From: Acinetobacter pittii ANC 4050 | GTDB lineage: Bacteria > Pseudomonadota > Gammaproteobacteria > Pseudomonadales > Moraxellaceae | Reading direction: 5' to 3' | DNA: 64,000 nt | Assembly (NCBI RefSeq): GCF_000399685.1 | Contig: NZ_KB976987.1 | Location: 1,114,954-1,178,953, forward strand | Notes under the pieces: model-generated | Seen by the model: only the letters and a program-made list of their open reading frames with translations | The model's database searches: none | Told to the model about the DNA's origin: nothing | Shown: in pieces, positions 35,285 through 44,727 of the stretch | Numbering within the stretch: the stretch's first letter is position 1 | Layout of the letters: every line of letters starts with the position of its first letter | Made by a program: the position numbers and the translations under genes

Positions 35285-36823
35285 CTACACCAAAATTAAA
35301 GCAGGGTTTTCAACAAACTGCTTAAAGCTGGCCAAGAATTTCGCCCCAACTGCACCATCAATGACTCGGTGATCGCATGACAAAGTCGCTGTGACAATCT
35401 CACGAACCACTACATTGCCATTTTCAACAACAGCGCGAGATTCAGAAGCACCTAATGCCATAATTGCACCTTGCGGTGGGTTAATAATGGCATCGAACTG
35501 TTTAATTCCTAACATTCCTAAATTTGAAATGCTAAAGCTGCCGCCTTGAAACTCATCAGGTTGTAACTTGCCAGTCTTGGCACGCGTTGCCAAATCACGC
35601 ATGTCATCGGAAATTTGTGCCAACGATTTTTGATTCGCCGCTTTCACAATGGGTGTAATTAAACCGTTTGGAATTGCCACAGCTACTGAAATATCTGCTT
35701 GAGAGAACTGTAAAATTGATTGAGTCGCCTCATCAAATTGAACATTCACCTCAGGTACTTTAATGAGTGCTGCTGCAGCTGCCTTAATTAACATGTCATT
35801 AATAGAAAGCTTCACCTGTGGCACAGTTTCATTAATTTGCTTACGTAGTTTTTGCATAGCTTCTACGTTTAGATCGACTACTAGGCGGAAATGCGGTGCG
35901 TTACGTTTTGCAGCCTGTAACCGTGAAGCAATCGCTTTACGCATACCATTCATCGCCACAGTTGTAACAGTCGACTGTGGCTGAGCAACAGCACATTGAG
36001 CAGATTGTTCATTTACCGACGTTGGGTTATTACGATAGTAAACTGCTTCAACATCTTCTTTACAAACGCGGCCACGAGTACCTGAAACACGGCAGTCATT
36101 TAAGTTAATGCCCCACTGTTTTGCTAAACGACGTGCTACAGGCGTCGCAGAAACTCGGCTATCGTCGGCAGTAGATTTAACTACTTTAGCTTGAGTTTGC
36201 TGTTTAATATCAGGCCACTGACCTCCAGCAGCCTGCACAGCTTTCTGGATGTCTTGAACACTAATACGTCCTCCACGGCCAGAACCTGTGACTTTCGCTA
36301 AGTTCACATTATGCTTTTCAGCAAGTTTTAACGCATGCGGTGTTGTAAACAACTCATCAGATGTTTGATAACCTTGTAATGACTCGGGTACAGCGTAGTC
36401 ACCTTTAGCAGCCTTTACTGGAACTGGAGCACTTGCAGCTATAGACTGTGGTTGTTCTGCTTTTTCAGCAACAGGTGCAGATGTTTCCGCTTTACTCTGT
36501 TCCGAAGATGCTTCAGGAGCTTTAGCTGCTGAACCACCGAGTGATGCAATAAATGTTTCAATTTCTGCATCAGAAACTTCACTTTCAGCACATACCGCAA
36601 TAAACCCACCGACCGGTAAAGTCTCACCATCTTTTGCTAAAATTTTACGGAGCGTTCCTGCAAAAGGCGCTTCTAATACATTGACGATTTTTGTGGTTTC
36701 AATTTCACAAATTTCATCACCTTTATTAAAGCTATCACCTTCTTTAATCAACCATTGGGCAATCGTGCCTTCTTCCATGGATAATCCCCATTTCGGGATC
36801 TCCAGCGTTTTAATTTCGCTCAT
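35285..36823 (-). CDS. acoC: Dihydrolipoamide acetyltransferase (E2) of the acetoin dehydrogenase complex
   Basis: 512 residues from the ATG at 36823, one base after the acoB stop and preceded by GGAGG. Domain order: one lipoyl domain (1-80, lipoylated lysine K45 in E-T-T-K-I), an alanine/proline linker, two successive E3-binding domains (about 160-197 and 226-262, each with T-P-x-A-x-x-L-A and G-x-x-G-R), and the catalytic domain (about 285-512) with D-H-R-V-I-D-G (484-490), H485 and D489 catalytic. It transfers the acetyl group to CoA. Two E3-binding domains in one E2 is unusual, since one is the norm. Confidence 0.92.
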   Translation of the reverse strand: MSEIKTLEIPKWGLSMEEGTIAQWLIKEGDSFNKGDEICEIETTKIVNVLEAPFAGTLRKILAKDGETLPVGGFIAVCAESEVSDAEIETFIASLGGSAAKAPEASSEQSKAETSAPVAEKAEQPQSIAASAPVPVKAAKGDYAVPESLQGYQTSDELFTTPHALKLAEKHNVNLAKVTGSGRGGRISVQDIQKAVQAAGGQWPDIKQQTQAKVVKSTADDSRVSATPVARRLAKQWGINLNDCRVSGTRGRVCKEDVEAVYYRNNPTSVNEQSAQCAVAQPQSTVTTVAMNGMRKAIASRLQAAKRNAPHFRLVVDLNVEAMQKLRKQINETVPQVKLSINDMLIKAAAAALIKVPEVNVQFDEATQSILQFSQADISVAVAIPNGLITPIVKAANQKSLAQISDDMRDLATRAKTGKLQPDEFQGGSFSISNLGMLGIKQFDAIINPPQGAIMALGASESRAVVENGNVVVREIVTATLSCDHRVIDGAVGAKFLASFKQFVENPALILV

Positions 36824-36824
36824 C

Positions 36825-37844
36825 CTAAGCCTCCAATGTTTTTCGCACAGCTTGCTCAATACGCTCTACACTTGGAATCCATTCTTTTTCTAAAACTGGA
36901 GAGAATGGAACAGGCGTATGTGGTGGCGTTACGAGTTCAACAGGTGCTTTCAAATAGTGGAAACCTTTTTGTGCAACTAGTGCAGCAACATCATGCCCAA
37001 AGCCACAGCGTGCCGCTGATTCGTCCACAATAACCACACGTCCAGTCGATGCAACAGACTCTAAAATTCCTTCTTCATCCAGAGGTGAAATTGTACGAGG
37101 GTCTACCACTTCAACTGAAATGCCATCTTTTGCCAATTTATCCGCTACTTCATTGGCACGGTGTACCATCAACCCTAAAGCAATAATGGTCACATCTGTC
37201 CCTTCACGGGTGTAATTTGCTACACCAAAAGGAATGGTATAGGCATCATCTGGAACTTCACCTTTAATGTCATAAAGCATTTTATGCTCACAGAACACCA
37301 CAGGGTCGTCATCTCGAATAGCCTGAATTAATAGCCCTTTCACATCATATGGGCTAGATGGAACTACAACTTTTAAGCCTGGAACCGCAGCAAATACGTT
37401 ATATGGTGACTGAGAATGCTGAGCTGCCGCAGAAAAACCTGCACCAATCATGCCACGTACAACCATTGGCGCTTTTGCTTTTCCGCCGAACATATAACGG
37501 AACTTAGCGGCTTGGTTATAAAGCATGTCATGACACACGCCATAGAAATCCATAAACATTAAGTCAGCAACAGGACGTAAACCTGTAGCCGCAGCACCAG
37601 CGGCCATACCAATAATCGCTGATTCGGTAATTGGGGTATCAATAACACGTTCTGAACCAAATTCCGTCCACAAACCTTTGGTTACACCAAGTACCCCACC
37701 GAAGCCTTCAAGCTCGTTCTCTTCGGTATTTTTGCCACCATGGCCGCCGCGCACATCTTCGCCAACCACAAAAACAGTTGGGTCACGGCGCATTTCTGAT
37801 TCAATGGCTTCTTTAATCGCATTACGAAAACTTTTATTTGGCAT
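36825..37844 (-). CDS. acoB: Acetoin dehydrogenase E1 component, beta subunit
   Basis: 339 residues from the ATG at 37844, which lies 13 bases after the acoA stop with AAGGA upstream; a longer in-frame start would run back into acoA and encode residues foreign to the family. Conserved transketolase pyrimidine-binding features include G-E-D-V-R-G-G-x-G-G, E-S-A-I-I-G-M-A-A-G, and the C-terminal D-P-R-T-I-S-P-L-D. With AcoA it forms the thiamine-diphosphate E1 that cleaves acetoin to acetaldehyde and a hydroxyethyl/acetyl unit. Confidence 0.92.
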   Translation of the reverse strand: MPNKSFRNAIKEAIESEMRRDPTVFVVGEDVRGGHGGKNTEENELEGFGGVLGVTKGLWTEFGSERVIDTPITESAIIGMAAGAAATGLRPVADLMFMDFYGVCHDMLYNQAAKFRYMFGGKAKAPMVVRGMIGAGFSAAAQHSQSPYNVFAAVPGLKVVVPSSPYDVKGLLIQAIRDDDPVVFCEHKMLYDIKGEVPDDAYTIPFGVANYTREGTDVTIIALGLMVHRANEVADKLAKDGISVEVVDPRTISPLDEEGILESVASTGRVVIVDESAARCGFGHDVAALVAQKGFHYLKAPVELVTPPHTPVPFSPVLEKEWIPSVERIEQAVRKTLEA

Positions 37845-37857
37845 CTTTACTATTCCT

Positions 37858-38820
37858 TTAGTAAGAGACATAGACGTCAGTAAGGAGTTGTTCTGGTTGT
37901 GGGTATGCCGCAGCACGAGCTTTAGCAACGGCATCATCAACATTTGCTTTAGATGCTGCATCAATCTCGTCTAGTTTGGCTTCATCAATTTTGCCTTTGA
38001 CTTTTTCTCGGAAAATTTTCAAAGGATCTTTATTTTCTTTGATAAATTCGACTTCTTCTTTAGAGCGAATCAAACCAGGGTCACCTTCAAAGTGGCCATA
38101 AAAGCGGTTTGTAATGGTTTCAATCACACTTGGGCCTTCACCACGGCGTGCACGATCAATAGCAGTTTGGGCCGCTTCATAAACTGCAAAGAAATCGGTA
38201 CCATCAACTTTAACTGCTGGTAAACCAAAACCAGCTGCACGGCCAGCAATATCCTTACTTCCTACCGCGTAATCATGGCCCGTTCCTTCACCAAAACCGT
38301 TATTTTCGAAAACAAAAATTACTGGAAGTTTAAGAACAACAGCCATGTTCATTGCTTCAAAGGTCAGGCCTTGGTTTGAACCACCATCACCTGTAAAAGA
38401 CAGACCCACGCCACCAGTTTTTAAGGTTTTTGCTGTCAACGCTGCACCAATTGCTAAAGGAGGCCCGCCGCCCACAATTCCGTTGGCACCGAGCATACCT
38501 TTATCCAAATCGGCAATATGCATAGAACCGCCTTTTCCACGGCACAGTCCCTCATCTTTACCGAAAATTTCCAGCATCATGGCGTGAATGTCACAACCTT
38601 TTGCAATACAGTGCCCATGTCCACGATGGGTTGAAGTGATATAGTCTTTGTCGGTTAGGTTTTCACAAATACCAACCGCAACAGCCTCTTCTCCACTGTA
38701 TAGGTGAATAAAACCTGGAATATCACCATTGGTATTTTCTTCGTGAAGTCGATCCTCAAATTCACGAATATCACGCATGCGTTTATATGCTGCGAGTAAT
38801 TGCTCTTCCGTTAATTGCAT
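37858..38820 (-). CDS. acoA: Acetoin dehydrogenase E1 component, alpha subunit
   Basis: 320 residues. The thiamine diphosphate motif starts at G144-D-G146 and ends at N173-N174 (G-D-G-x26-N-N). H-R-G-H-G-H (65-70) and G-K-G-G-S-M-H (95-101) are typical of the E1 alpha family. AAGGAAAAGG precedes the ATG. It is the first gene of the six-gene aco operon and is divergent from lipA; the 361-base gap between them should hold both promoters. Confidence 0.92.
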   Translation of the reverse strand: MQLTEEQLLAAYKRMRDIREFEDRLHEENTNGDIPGFIHLYSGEEAVAVGICENLTDKDYITSTHRGHGHCIAKGCDIHAMMLEIFGKDEGLCRGKGGSMHIADLDKGMLGANGIVGGGPPLAIGAALTAKTLKTGGVGLSFTGDGGSNQGLTFEAMNMAVVLKLPVIFVFENNGFGEGTGHDYAVGSKDIAGRAAGFGLPAVKVDGTDFFAVYEAAQTAIDRARRGEGPSVIETITNRFYGHFEGDPGLIRSKEEVEFIKENKDPLKIFREKVKGKIDEAKLDEIDAASKANVDDAVAKARAAAYPQPEQLLTDVYVSY

Positions 38821-39181
38821 ATCCTTTTCCTTTATTATCTTGATTTTAAAAGTTCAACCAAGTTTCAAGCGAAAATCTAATTCGCTATAAATACTTAAAT
38901 CTAAAATCAAGAATTAATCTATTAGACTAAAAAGTTTTTATTTAAAATAAACTTAATTAATTTTTTAATTTCAAAAACTTAACCTATAAAAATAATTTAA
39001 AAAATTTTTTATAATTTTCATTGATTTAAAAAACAAACCTTTAACCAACCTTTCTTATTTTATAATACTCGCCACACCCTGTGTATTTAATTAATTACGA
39101 CTTATTAATATGATTTAAATAAGTTGTTAAATTAAAAAAACAGGAGTTTAAATAATTTTTAAACAAAATGGAATTATTAAT
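38821..39181. promoter_or_regulatory. Divergent acoA/lipA promoter region
   Basis: 361 AT-rich bases between acoA (minus) and lipA (plus). No -24/-12 sigma-54 element was found, which agrees with the locus regulator lacking an AAA+ domain. TATAAT occurs at about 39061-39066 on the plus strand. No clear operator was identified. Confidence 0.45.
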
Positions 39182-40168
39182 ATGGATTTTAAAAGACAAG
39201 CAGAAACTGGTATTAAATTAAGAGGAGCAGATAAAGTCGCTCGCATTCCTATTAAAATTTTACCTACAGAAGAGTTACCCACTAAACCGGATTGGATTAG
39301 AGCAAAAATAACCGATTTTGAAGAAATCAAACGGATAAAAAATTTGCTACGCCAACAAAAGTTGCATAGCGTTTGCGAAGAAGCAGCCTGTCCAAACTTA
39401 CCCGAATGTTTTGGTGGAGGTACAGCTACATTTATGATTATGGGAGACATCTGTACTAGACGCTGCCCTTTTTGTGATGTGGCTCATGGTCGTCCAAAAG
39501 CTTTAGACGAAGATGAACCTAAACACTTAGCTGAAACCGTCGCAAACCTAAACTTAAAGTATGTCGTGATTACCTCTGTTGACCGCGACGATCTACACGA
39601 CGGTGGAGCTGCACATTTTGTAAAATGTATTGAAGAGATCAGAAAGCGCTGTCCAGAGACATTAATTGAGATTTTAGTACCAGATTTTCGTGGACGTTTA
39701 GAAACAGCGCTTTCAACTTTGAGTTTATCTCCACCAGATGTGTTTAATCATAATATTGAGACAGTTCCTCGTTTATATAAAGCGATGCGTCCTGGGTCAG
39801 ACTATCAACATTCACTAGAGCTGCTAAAACGCTTTAAAGCATATTGTCCCGATATCAAAACCAAGTCTGGTCTAATGGTTGGGTTAGGAGAAATTGAGGC
39901 AGAAGTACTTGCTCTACTTAATGACTTAAAAGATTATCAAGTAGATCTTGTCACGATTGGTCAATATCTTCAGCCTTCAAAATCACATGCACCTATTCAT
40001 CGGTTTGTAAATTTACAAGAATTTGAACGATATACTCGACATGGTAAACGATTAGGTTTTAAAAATATCTGGAGTGCACCGATGGTCCGTTCTAGCTATT
40101 TTGCTGATCGACAATATTTTGGAGAAGCAGCACCAAAACCTTTCAGCCGACAAGATGTCTTGTCGTAA
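39182..40168 (+). CDS. lipA: Lipoyl synthase of the acetoin locus
   Basis: A 328-residue radical SAM enzyme that inserts two sulfurs into octanoyl groups on lipoyl domains. The auxiliary cluster cysteines are C65-x4-C70-x5-C76, the radical SAM cluster C91-x3-C95-x2-C98, and the C-terminal R-S-S-Y contributes the serine ligand. GGAAT precedes the ATG. It is divergent from acoA and followed by the locus regulator; as an aco-linked copy it most likely supplies lipoate for AcoC. A second housekeeping lipA elsewhere in the genome would be expected but cannot be seen here. Confidence 0.93.
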   Translation: MDFKRQAETGIKLRGADKVARIPIKILPTEELPTKPDWIRAKITDFEEIKRIKNLLRQQKLHSVCEEAACPNLPECFGGGTATFMIMGDICTRRCPFCDVAHGRPKALDEDEPKHLAETVANLNLKYVVITSVDRDDLHDGGAAHFVKCIEEIRKRCPETLIEILVPDFRGRLETALSTLSLSPPDVFNHNIETVPRLYKAMRPGSDYQHSLELLKRFKAYCPDIKTKSGLMVGLGEIEAEVLALLNDLKDYQVDLVTIGQYLQPSKSHAPIHRFVNLQEFERYTRHGKRLGFKNIWSAPMVRSSYFADRQYFGEAAPKPFSRQDVLS

Positions 40169-40324
40169 GGAATAGGCAATTAACAAAACTTATCCAATAG
40201 GATAATGGTCAAGACCTATAAAATTATTTAAGGTAAGGAGATAACTAGGAAATAGTCACAATAAAAAAGTTATAACAGTTGAGCGGCTACGGATACGCCA
40301 TTTCAATGATAAAGGAATTTCGAT

Positions 40325-41464
40325 ATGGATATGTCAGAACAATTATCATCGCCTTTTATAGACACTACTTCGTCCTTATTTCGGCCGGAATCTTCATCCC
40401 ATTCTCAAAAATTAGGAAAAAAACCATCTCTTGATCTTGATGCAGCCCCTATTTTTGATCTTAATGAAGAATGGGAACATTCATTATTTGGTCGTTCGAT
40501 TCATGAGTGTCATCGCAATTTAATGCATATTGCCGAAGATGCCGATATGGCAATTGGTGTGACTGATCCTCATGGCACTCTACTTTGGACATGGAGTAGC
40601 CATCCAATGCGCTCATCAGCCGAGCAAGTACACTTTGTTGAAGGTGGTCAGTGGTCTACTCAGGCTGTAGGACAAAATGCAATTGGATTAGCATTGAATA
40701 CTCACTCACCGAACTGCGTTTATTCACATGAAAACCAGATGAATAGTGTCAGGGATTGGGTGTGTTATGCCGCACCGATTACCGACACACATACTGGTCA
40801 ATTTTATGGGATTATGAATTTATCGACTAAATCTCATAAGCATAATTCTCTTGGTCTTTTAGCCGTTGAAAGATGTGCAGATATTGTTAAACAAGCAATT
40901 CAGCTACATCAAAAAAATATTTTGTATATTAAGGCCTTTGGAACGCCCAAAGTTCAATATAACCAACACAGCCTTACATTGACTCAACGCCAGATTGAAA
41001 TTCTATGTATTCTAACCCTCTGTCCCGAAGGGATTAATCTTGAAGAACTTCACTATGCATTATATGGTGACCGGCCTGTAAGTACCACCACGTTAAAAGC
41101 AGAACTTTCTCAACTTAGAAATTTAATTCCAGGTGTCATTGAGTCACGGCCTTATCGTCTTAACTGTGAAATTCAATGTGATTTTTTAATGGCAGAACAA
41201 GCATTAAACCTTGGTTTCACATCGACCACCCTTACACTCTATAGAGGAAGTTTTTTATCTAAATCAGAAAGTCCATTTTTATGTGCATGGAGAGATTGTT
41301 TTGATGCTCGCTTGAGTCATGTGATTTATCAAATTGAGGATATTGATCAACTATTACGAGTAGTCAGCCGTGTTCCGGACCGTGTAGATGCCGTTGAACG
41401 TTTGCTTGAATTATTACCCGAAGAAACACCTTATCGAACTAAACTTTTAAAATTGCTTGAATAA
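40325..41464 (+). CDS. acoR: GAF-domain transcriptional regulator of the acetoin locus (AcoR-like, no AAA+ domain)
   Basis: 379 residues. Residues about 60-195 resemble the AcoR N-terminal GAF sensor (H-E-C-H-R-N-L-M, W-S-T-Q-A-V-G-Q-N-A-I-G, N-S-V-R-D-W-V-C-Y-A-A-P). Instead of a sigma-54 AAA+ module it continues into a winged helix-turn-helix (about 218-280, L-T-L-T-Q-R-Q-I-E-I-L) and a helical tail. Classical AcoR proteins need sigma-54; this one should act with sigma-70. Lying 156 bases after lipA, it is the likely acetoin-responsive activator. ATG at 40325 or two codons later. Confidence 0.78.
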   Translation: MDMSEQLSSPFIDTTSSLFRPESSSHSQKLGKKPSLDLDAAPIFDLNEEWEHSLFGRSIHECHRNLMHIAEDADMAIGVTDPHGTLLWTWSSHPMRSSAEQVHFVEGGQWSTQAVGQNAIGLALNTHSPNCVYSHENQMNSVRDWVCYAAPITDTHTGQFYGIMNLSTKSHKHNSLGLLAVERCADIVKQAIQLHQKNILYIKAFGTPKVQYNQHSLTLTQRQIEILCILTLCPEGINLEELHYALYGDRPVSTTTLKAELSQLRNLIPGVIESRPYRLNCEIQCDFLMAEQALNLGFTSTTLTLYRGSFLSKSESPFLCAWRDCFDARLSHVIYQIEDIDQLLRVVSRVPDRVDAVERLLELLPEETPYRTKLLKLLE

Positions 41465-41466
41465 AA

Positions 41467-41505
41467 TAAAAGGGAGAATATCCATACGATATTCTCCCTT
41501 TTTTA
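41467..41505. terminator. Bidirectional terminator
   Basis: AAAAGGGAGAATAT / ATATTCTCCCTTTT hairpin with a 7-base loop between convergent genes. Confidence 0.93.
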
Positions 41506-41512
41506 AGTGAGA

Positions 41513-42265
41513 TCAAGCAGAAGCCTGAAGCTGTACTTTATAGCAGTCGTCTAGGGCTAATTCATAATACCGTAGCCCTTCTTCGGCAGCATGAAATGCT
41601 TTTTGCTGCCAGTCAGGACGGTCATTACATAAGCGCTTAATCAACTCCATAGCTTCATATGGATGAAGATCATCATAATGGGCATGAGCGCGCAGCCAAG
41701 CTAAAGAACGTTTATCAATCGTGACTTCAGGATGATTAGTATAGGTATGAATACCTTTATACACCTGAATTGACCAATCTCCAGTTGCCCATTCAATCGC
41801 CAAATTTGTTGCAGCAAGACATTCTGCCAAATTTCCACGATAACTCATATTCCATAGAAAATGGTTTACCGCATTCATTGCAGCCGGTGGGCGTACATGA
41901 TCAAGCTCATCGACAGTTAAGCCAAAACCTCCAGCCCAATCGCGATACCATTTTAAGTGTCGCTCTTCTACCTTGATATTTTGGATTAACCAATCTCTTG
42001 CTTCTGTAACTCCAGGCTCAGAAAAACCTGTTGCTTTGCCTAATGCTCCAGCCATATACGACGGGAAATGGGCGACTAATGGATAGAAATTAAGTAAAGC
42101 ATAACGGAAACTATCTAGGCTCAATCCCCCATTGGCCATTTCCGTAAAAAACGGATGTTTACTCACCCGTTCTTTCGCTGGTAACAGGTCGTCCCAGAAC
42201 CGTTGTGACCATTCATTATGCGGTGTAATTTCTAAATTCATTCCATATTGATTTAGAGCAGTCAT
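41513..42265 (-). CDS. TenA/PqqC-like (iron-containing redox enzyme family) protein
   Basis: A 250-residue all-helical protein related to the TenA/THI-4/PqqC superfamily. H-P-F-F-x-E-M (about 37-43) and V-E-E-R-H-L-K-W-Y (about 96-104, an E-x-x-H pair) resemble metal-ligand motifs of the haem-oxygenase-like di-iron group. It is not a typical thiaminase II, which is shorter and carries a catalytic cysteine. The substrate is unknown. It is convergent with the acetoin regulator and divergent from a diguanylate cyclase; AGGAAA precedes the ATG. Confidence 0.75.
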   Translation of the reverse strand: MTALNQYGMNLEITPHNEWSQRFWDDLLPAKERVSKHPFFTEMANGGLSLDSFRYALLNFYPLVAHFPSYMAGALGKATGFSEPGVTEARDWLIQNIKVEERHLKWYRDWAGGFGLTVDELDHVRPPAAMNAVNHFLWNMSYRGNLAECLAATNLAIEWATGDWSIQVYKGIHTYTNHPEVTIDKRSLAWLRAHAHYDDLHPYEAMELIKRLCNDRPDWQQKAFHAAEEGLRYYELALDDCYKVQLQASA

Positions 42266-42585
42266 TGCTAATTTTCCTATTTATATGACAGCAATCATCT
42301 GTATTTCACGCTATAAGTCTATCCGAAAATGATAAAGATACAATCGTTAATCGACCATTTGTAACTTTTTTCGATGGATTGTGGATCTTTAGATAATTGT
42401 TCCACTAATCATTGAAATGTCGTGATTTTTATCACATTTAACATAGATAAAAATCATTACTTTTTTAAAAAAACTGTATTATTATTTTCTATAAACCACA
42501 CATTATATAATCAATATTTTTAGATGGAACTTTACTTAAAATAAGTCTCATTTTATGACAACTTCCAATATAGAGAGCATTAATT
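42266..42585. other. Divergent promoter gap with a CRP-like site
   Basis: 320 bases between the TenA-like gene and the diguanylate cyclase gene. It contains CGTGATTTTTATCACA at 42421-42436, one base from the CRP consensus half sites. No ORF recognised. Confidence 0.5.
42421..42436. promoter_or_regulatory. CRP/Vfr-like site
   Basis: CGTGA-N6-TCACA differs from the CRP consensus at one position and lies 150 bases upstream of both flanking genes. Confidence 0.45.
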
Positions 42586-43815
42586 ATGAAGTTGCAGGGT
42601 TCCAATATATTGGGGCAGGAACAAATAGATTTATTAACCACGCGAGGTTTAAATTTCGTATGGTTTCCAAAGCAGCTTGAAACGATTTATCGTTTTCAAT
42701 ACCAAAACGGTGCTGCCTATGAGTTCCGCTATAGAGCACCTATTATTTTAATATTATATATATTTTTAAGTTTTGGTATATATCAAGTATTGCCAACTGA
42801 GCAAGTTTTACCCTGGTTTAACTATTATTCTTGGGTCGGTGTAATTATTTTTATTGCTTGGATTTTATCATTTATTAAAAAATTAAATCAGTATTTTGAT
42901 TATTATGTAGGAATTGGCTCAGCTTTAGCGGTAGCAATTACTTTTATTTTAATTAACGTTATAGAAAATGGACAAGAAAATGTTCTTTTTCATGCAGCGA
43001 TGATGTATGCAATCGTCATTATTTATGGTGCTGTTGGTATGCGTTTCTATACCGCCATATTTGCTGGATGGATAGGAGGACTAGCTGGAATTTTAGTAAG
43101 TAACTACTTAAATGGTGTAATCGACTGGACTTTTCTGAACCGCACTTATACCTTTAGTAGTTTTCTAGGAATGACTCTCGCCTATGCAACTGACCGTCAG
43201 CACCGTGAAAACTATTTACAAAACTGCATGATCGAGCTAAACCGTATTGAGCTCATGCAACAAGCACAGCAACTTTCTTTACTTTCGCAGCAAGATGCAC
43301 TTACAGGTTTAGCCAATCGCCGCTATTTAGATGAGACTCTTGATAATGAATGGCGACGTGCATTACGCCATGAAACACCACTCACCATTATGATGGTCGA
43401 TATTGATTATTTTAAATCTTACAATGACACACTAGGACATATAAAAGGTGATGAATGTTTAAAAGAAATCGCAGTTGCAATTTCCTCTATTGCTGCTCGT
43501 AGTGGTGACTTAGTTGCTCGTTATGGTGGCGAAGAGTTCTTACTCTTATTCCCAATGACAAATGCCCAGCAAGCTTTAATACAGGTCGAGCGTTTAATGA
43601 ATGCAATTAGTAAGATTGCGATTAAGCACCCTTGTAGTGATGTTTCACCCTATGTCACCATTAGCGTTGGAGTCGCAACCACAATTCCACGACTAAACGA
43701 CTCAATTTCTGCTTTTGTTGCACGAGCTGACCATGCATTATATAAAGCAAAAACGAATGGACGTAATCAATATAAGATCGCTGTAAATGAAGAACAAATT
43801 GTAGATTTAACTTAA
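42586..43815 (+). CDS. Membrane-bound diguanylate cyclase
   Basis: 409 residues. The N-terminal half has about six hydrophobic helices (roughly 52-70, 82-98, 108-126, 136-152, 157-174, 188-202), then a short coiled linker and a GGDEF domain (about 235-400). The active-site motif is G-G-E-E-F (314-318) and the inhibitory site R-S-G-D (305-308) lies five residues before it, so product inhibition by c-di-GMP is expected. No EAL domain. It should make c-di-GMP at the inner membrane in response to an unknown signal. Confidence 0.92.
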   Translation: MKLQGSNILGQEQIDLLTTRGLNFVWFPKQLETIYRFQYQNGAAYEFRYRAPIILILYIFLSFGIYQVLPTEQVLPWFNYYSWVGVIIFIAWILSFIKKLNQYFDYYVGIGSALAVAITFILINVIENGQENVLFHAAMMYAIVIIYGAVGMRFYTAIFAGWIGGLAGILVSNYLNGVIDWTFLNRTYTFSSFLGMTLAYATDRQHRENYLQNCMIELNRIELMQQAQQLSLLSQQDALTGLANRRYLDETLDNEWRRALRHETPLTIMMVDIDYFKSYNDTLGHIKGDECLKEIAVAISSIAARSGDLVARYGGEEFLLLFPMTNAQQALIQVERLMNAISKIAIKHPCSDVSPYVTISVGVATTIPRLNDSISAFVARADHALYKAKTNGRNQYKIAVNEEQIVDLT

Positions 43816-43992
43816 AGAGTCAGAATAATATTGAGAATATTTTTTGATTAATAAATATATAATTTACTGTTTTGCACTCCTTGATTCGATTCAAAATGAT
43901 AAGTAATCAATAGTAGCTTTTCCATCCGTGGCAAAAGCTAAAGATAATTTATAAAAAATTATCGAATTTAATTACTCTACTTTAGAAATACT

Positions 43993-44727
43993 TTAATTTA
44001 TTAGAAATCCACTCCTCAACTTTCTCCATATTTTATTAAAAAAGTAAAATAGAAGATTTTGTTGTATTCTTTGGGGTGTATTGGGAATAGTCTTATTTGA
44101 AAATGGTAATATTGAAACAATATTCTCATGTATTGTTTCATCGTTTGGATAGGCTTCTTTTCTAATAATTTCTATAATTTTTTGTATTTCATCTACAGAT
44201 AAGTTCAAAAACTTCTTAATTTCTTGTGCTGTTTTTGATTCAATAGACAATAAAGCACAAACTCTAGTTACGTTAACAATCTGCTCCGCATGAATGTTTT
44301 TAAAGTTTGGATAACAAACAAGTTTATATAAAATTTTTGTTTCCTCAAATTCTTTAGAAGCTATATTTTTATTACTTGCTATACGCTCTTGATGAGTCTT
44401 TTGGAAATACTCGTTATTTTCCACTTCTTTCAATATATTCAAAAGTTCCTGATACCGTATTGGTCTCTTCAGCCCATATTGGTAACCTTTTAAAAGCTCA
44501 GGATTATTACTTAATACGATTTTAATTTTTTTAGGAATAAGGATATTGGTGTAGCCACTATCTAAATCAATAATATATATATCTGGGTTATCATCGCTAT
44601 ATATCCAGTTTTCACATAGCTGAGAAGATAAAGATAAGTCATGAATAACTTTTATCATTGCCTGTAAGTTTTTTGGCAATAGTTTATCCTTTGACATACA
44701 GCCAATTCTATATGTGCATTGATTCAT
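43993..44727 (-). CDS. Orphan protein with degenerate receiver-like N-terminus
   Basis: 244 residues, not assigned to a named family. Residues about 1-102 look like a response-regulator receiver fold: Y-I-I-D-L-D (51-56) at the phospho-acceptor position, I-K-I-V-L-S-N-N (68-75) and L-K-R-P-I (86-90) where receivers have K-P, followed by a last helix. The acidic pocket near the N-terminus is absent. A helical segment at about 142-195 (A-Q-E-I-K-K-F-L-N-L-S-V-D-E-I) could be a helix-turn-helix. GGGGAA precedes the ATG. The coding sequence is clearly AT-richer than neighbours. No partner kinase is nearby. Confidence 0.6.
   Translation of the reverse strand: MNQCTYRIGCMSKDKLLPKNLQAMIKVIHDLSLSSQLCENWIYSDDNPDIYIIDLDSGYTNILIPKKIKIVLSNNPELLKGYQYGLKRPIRYQELLNILKEVENNEYFQKTHQERIASNKNIASKEFEETKILYKLVCYPNFKNIHAEQIVNVTRVCALLSIESKTAQEIKKFLNLSVDEIQKIIEIIRKEAYPNDETIHENIVSILPFSNKTIPNTPQRIQQNLLFYFFNKIWRKLRSGFLIN

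Noticed and set aside
37845..37964. Longer N-terminus for AcoB
   Set aside because: The extra 40 residues lie mostly over the end of acoA and are unlike E1 beta subunits.
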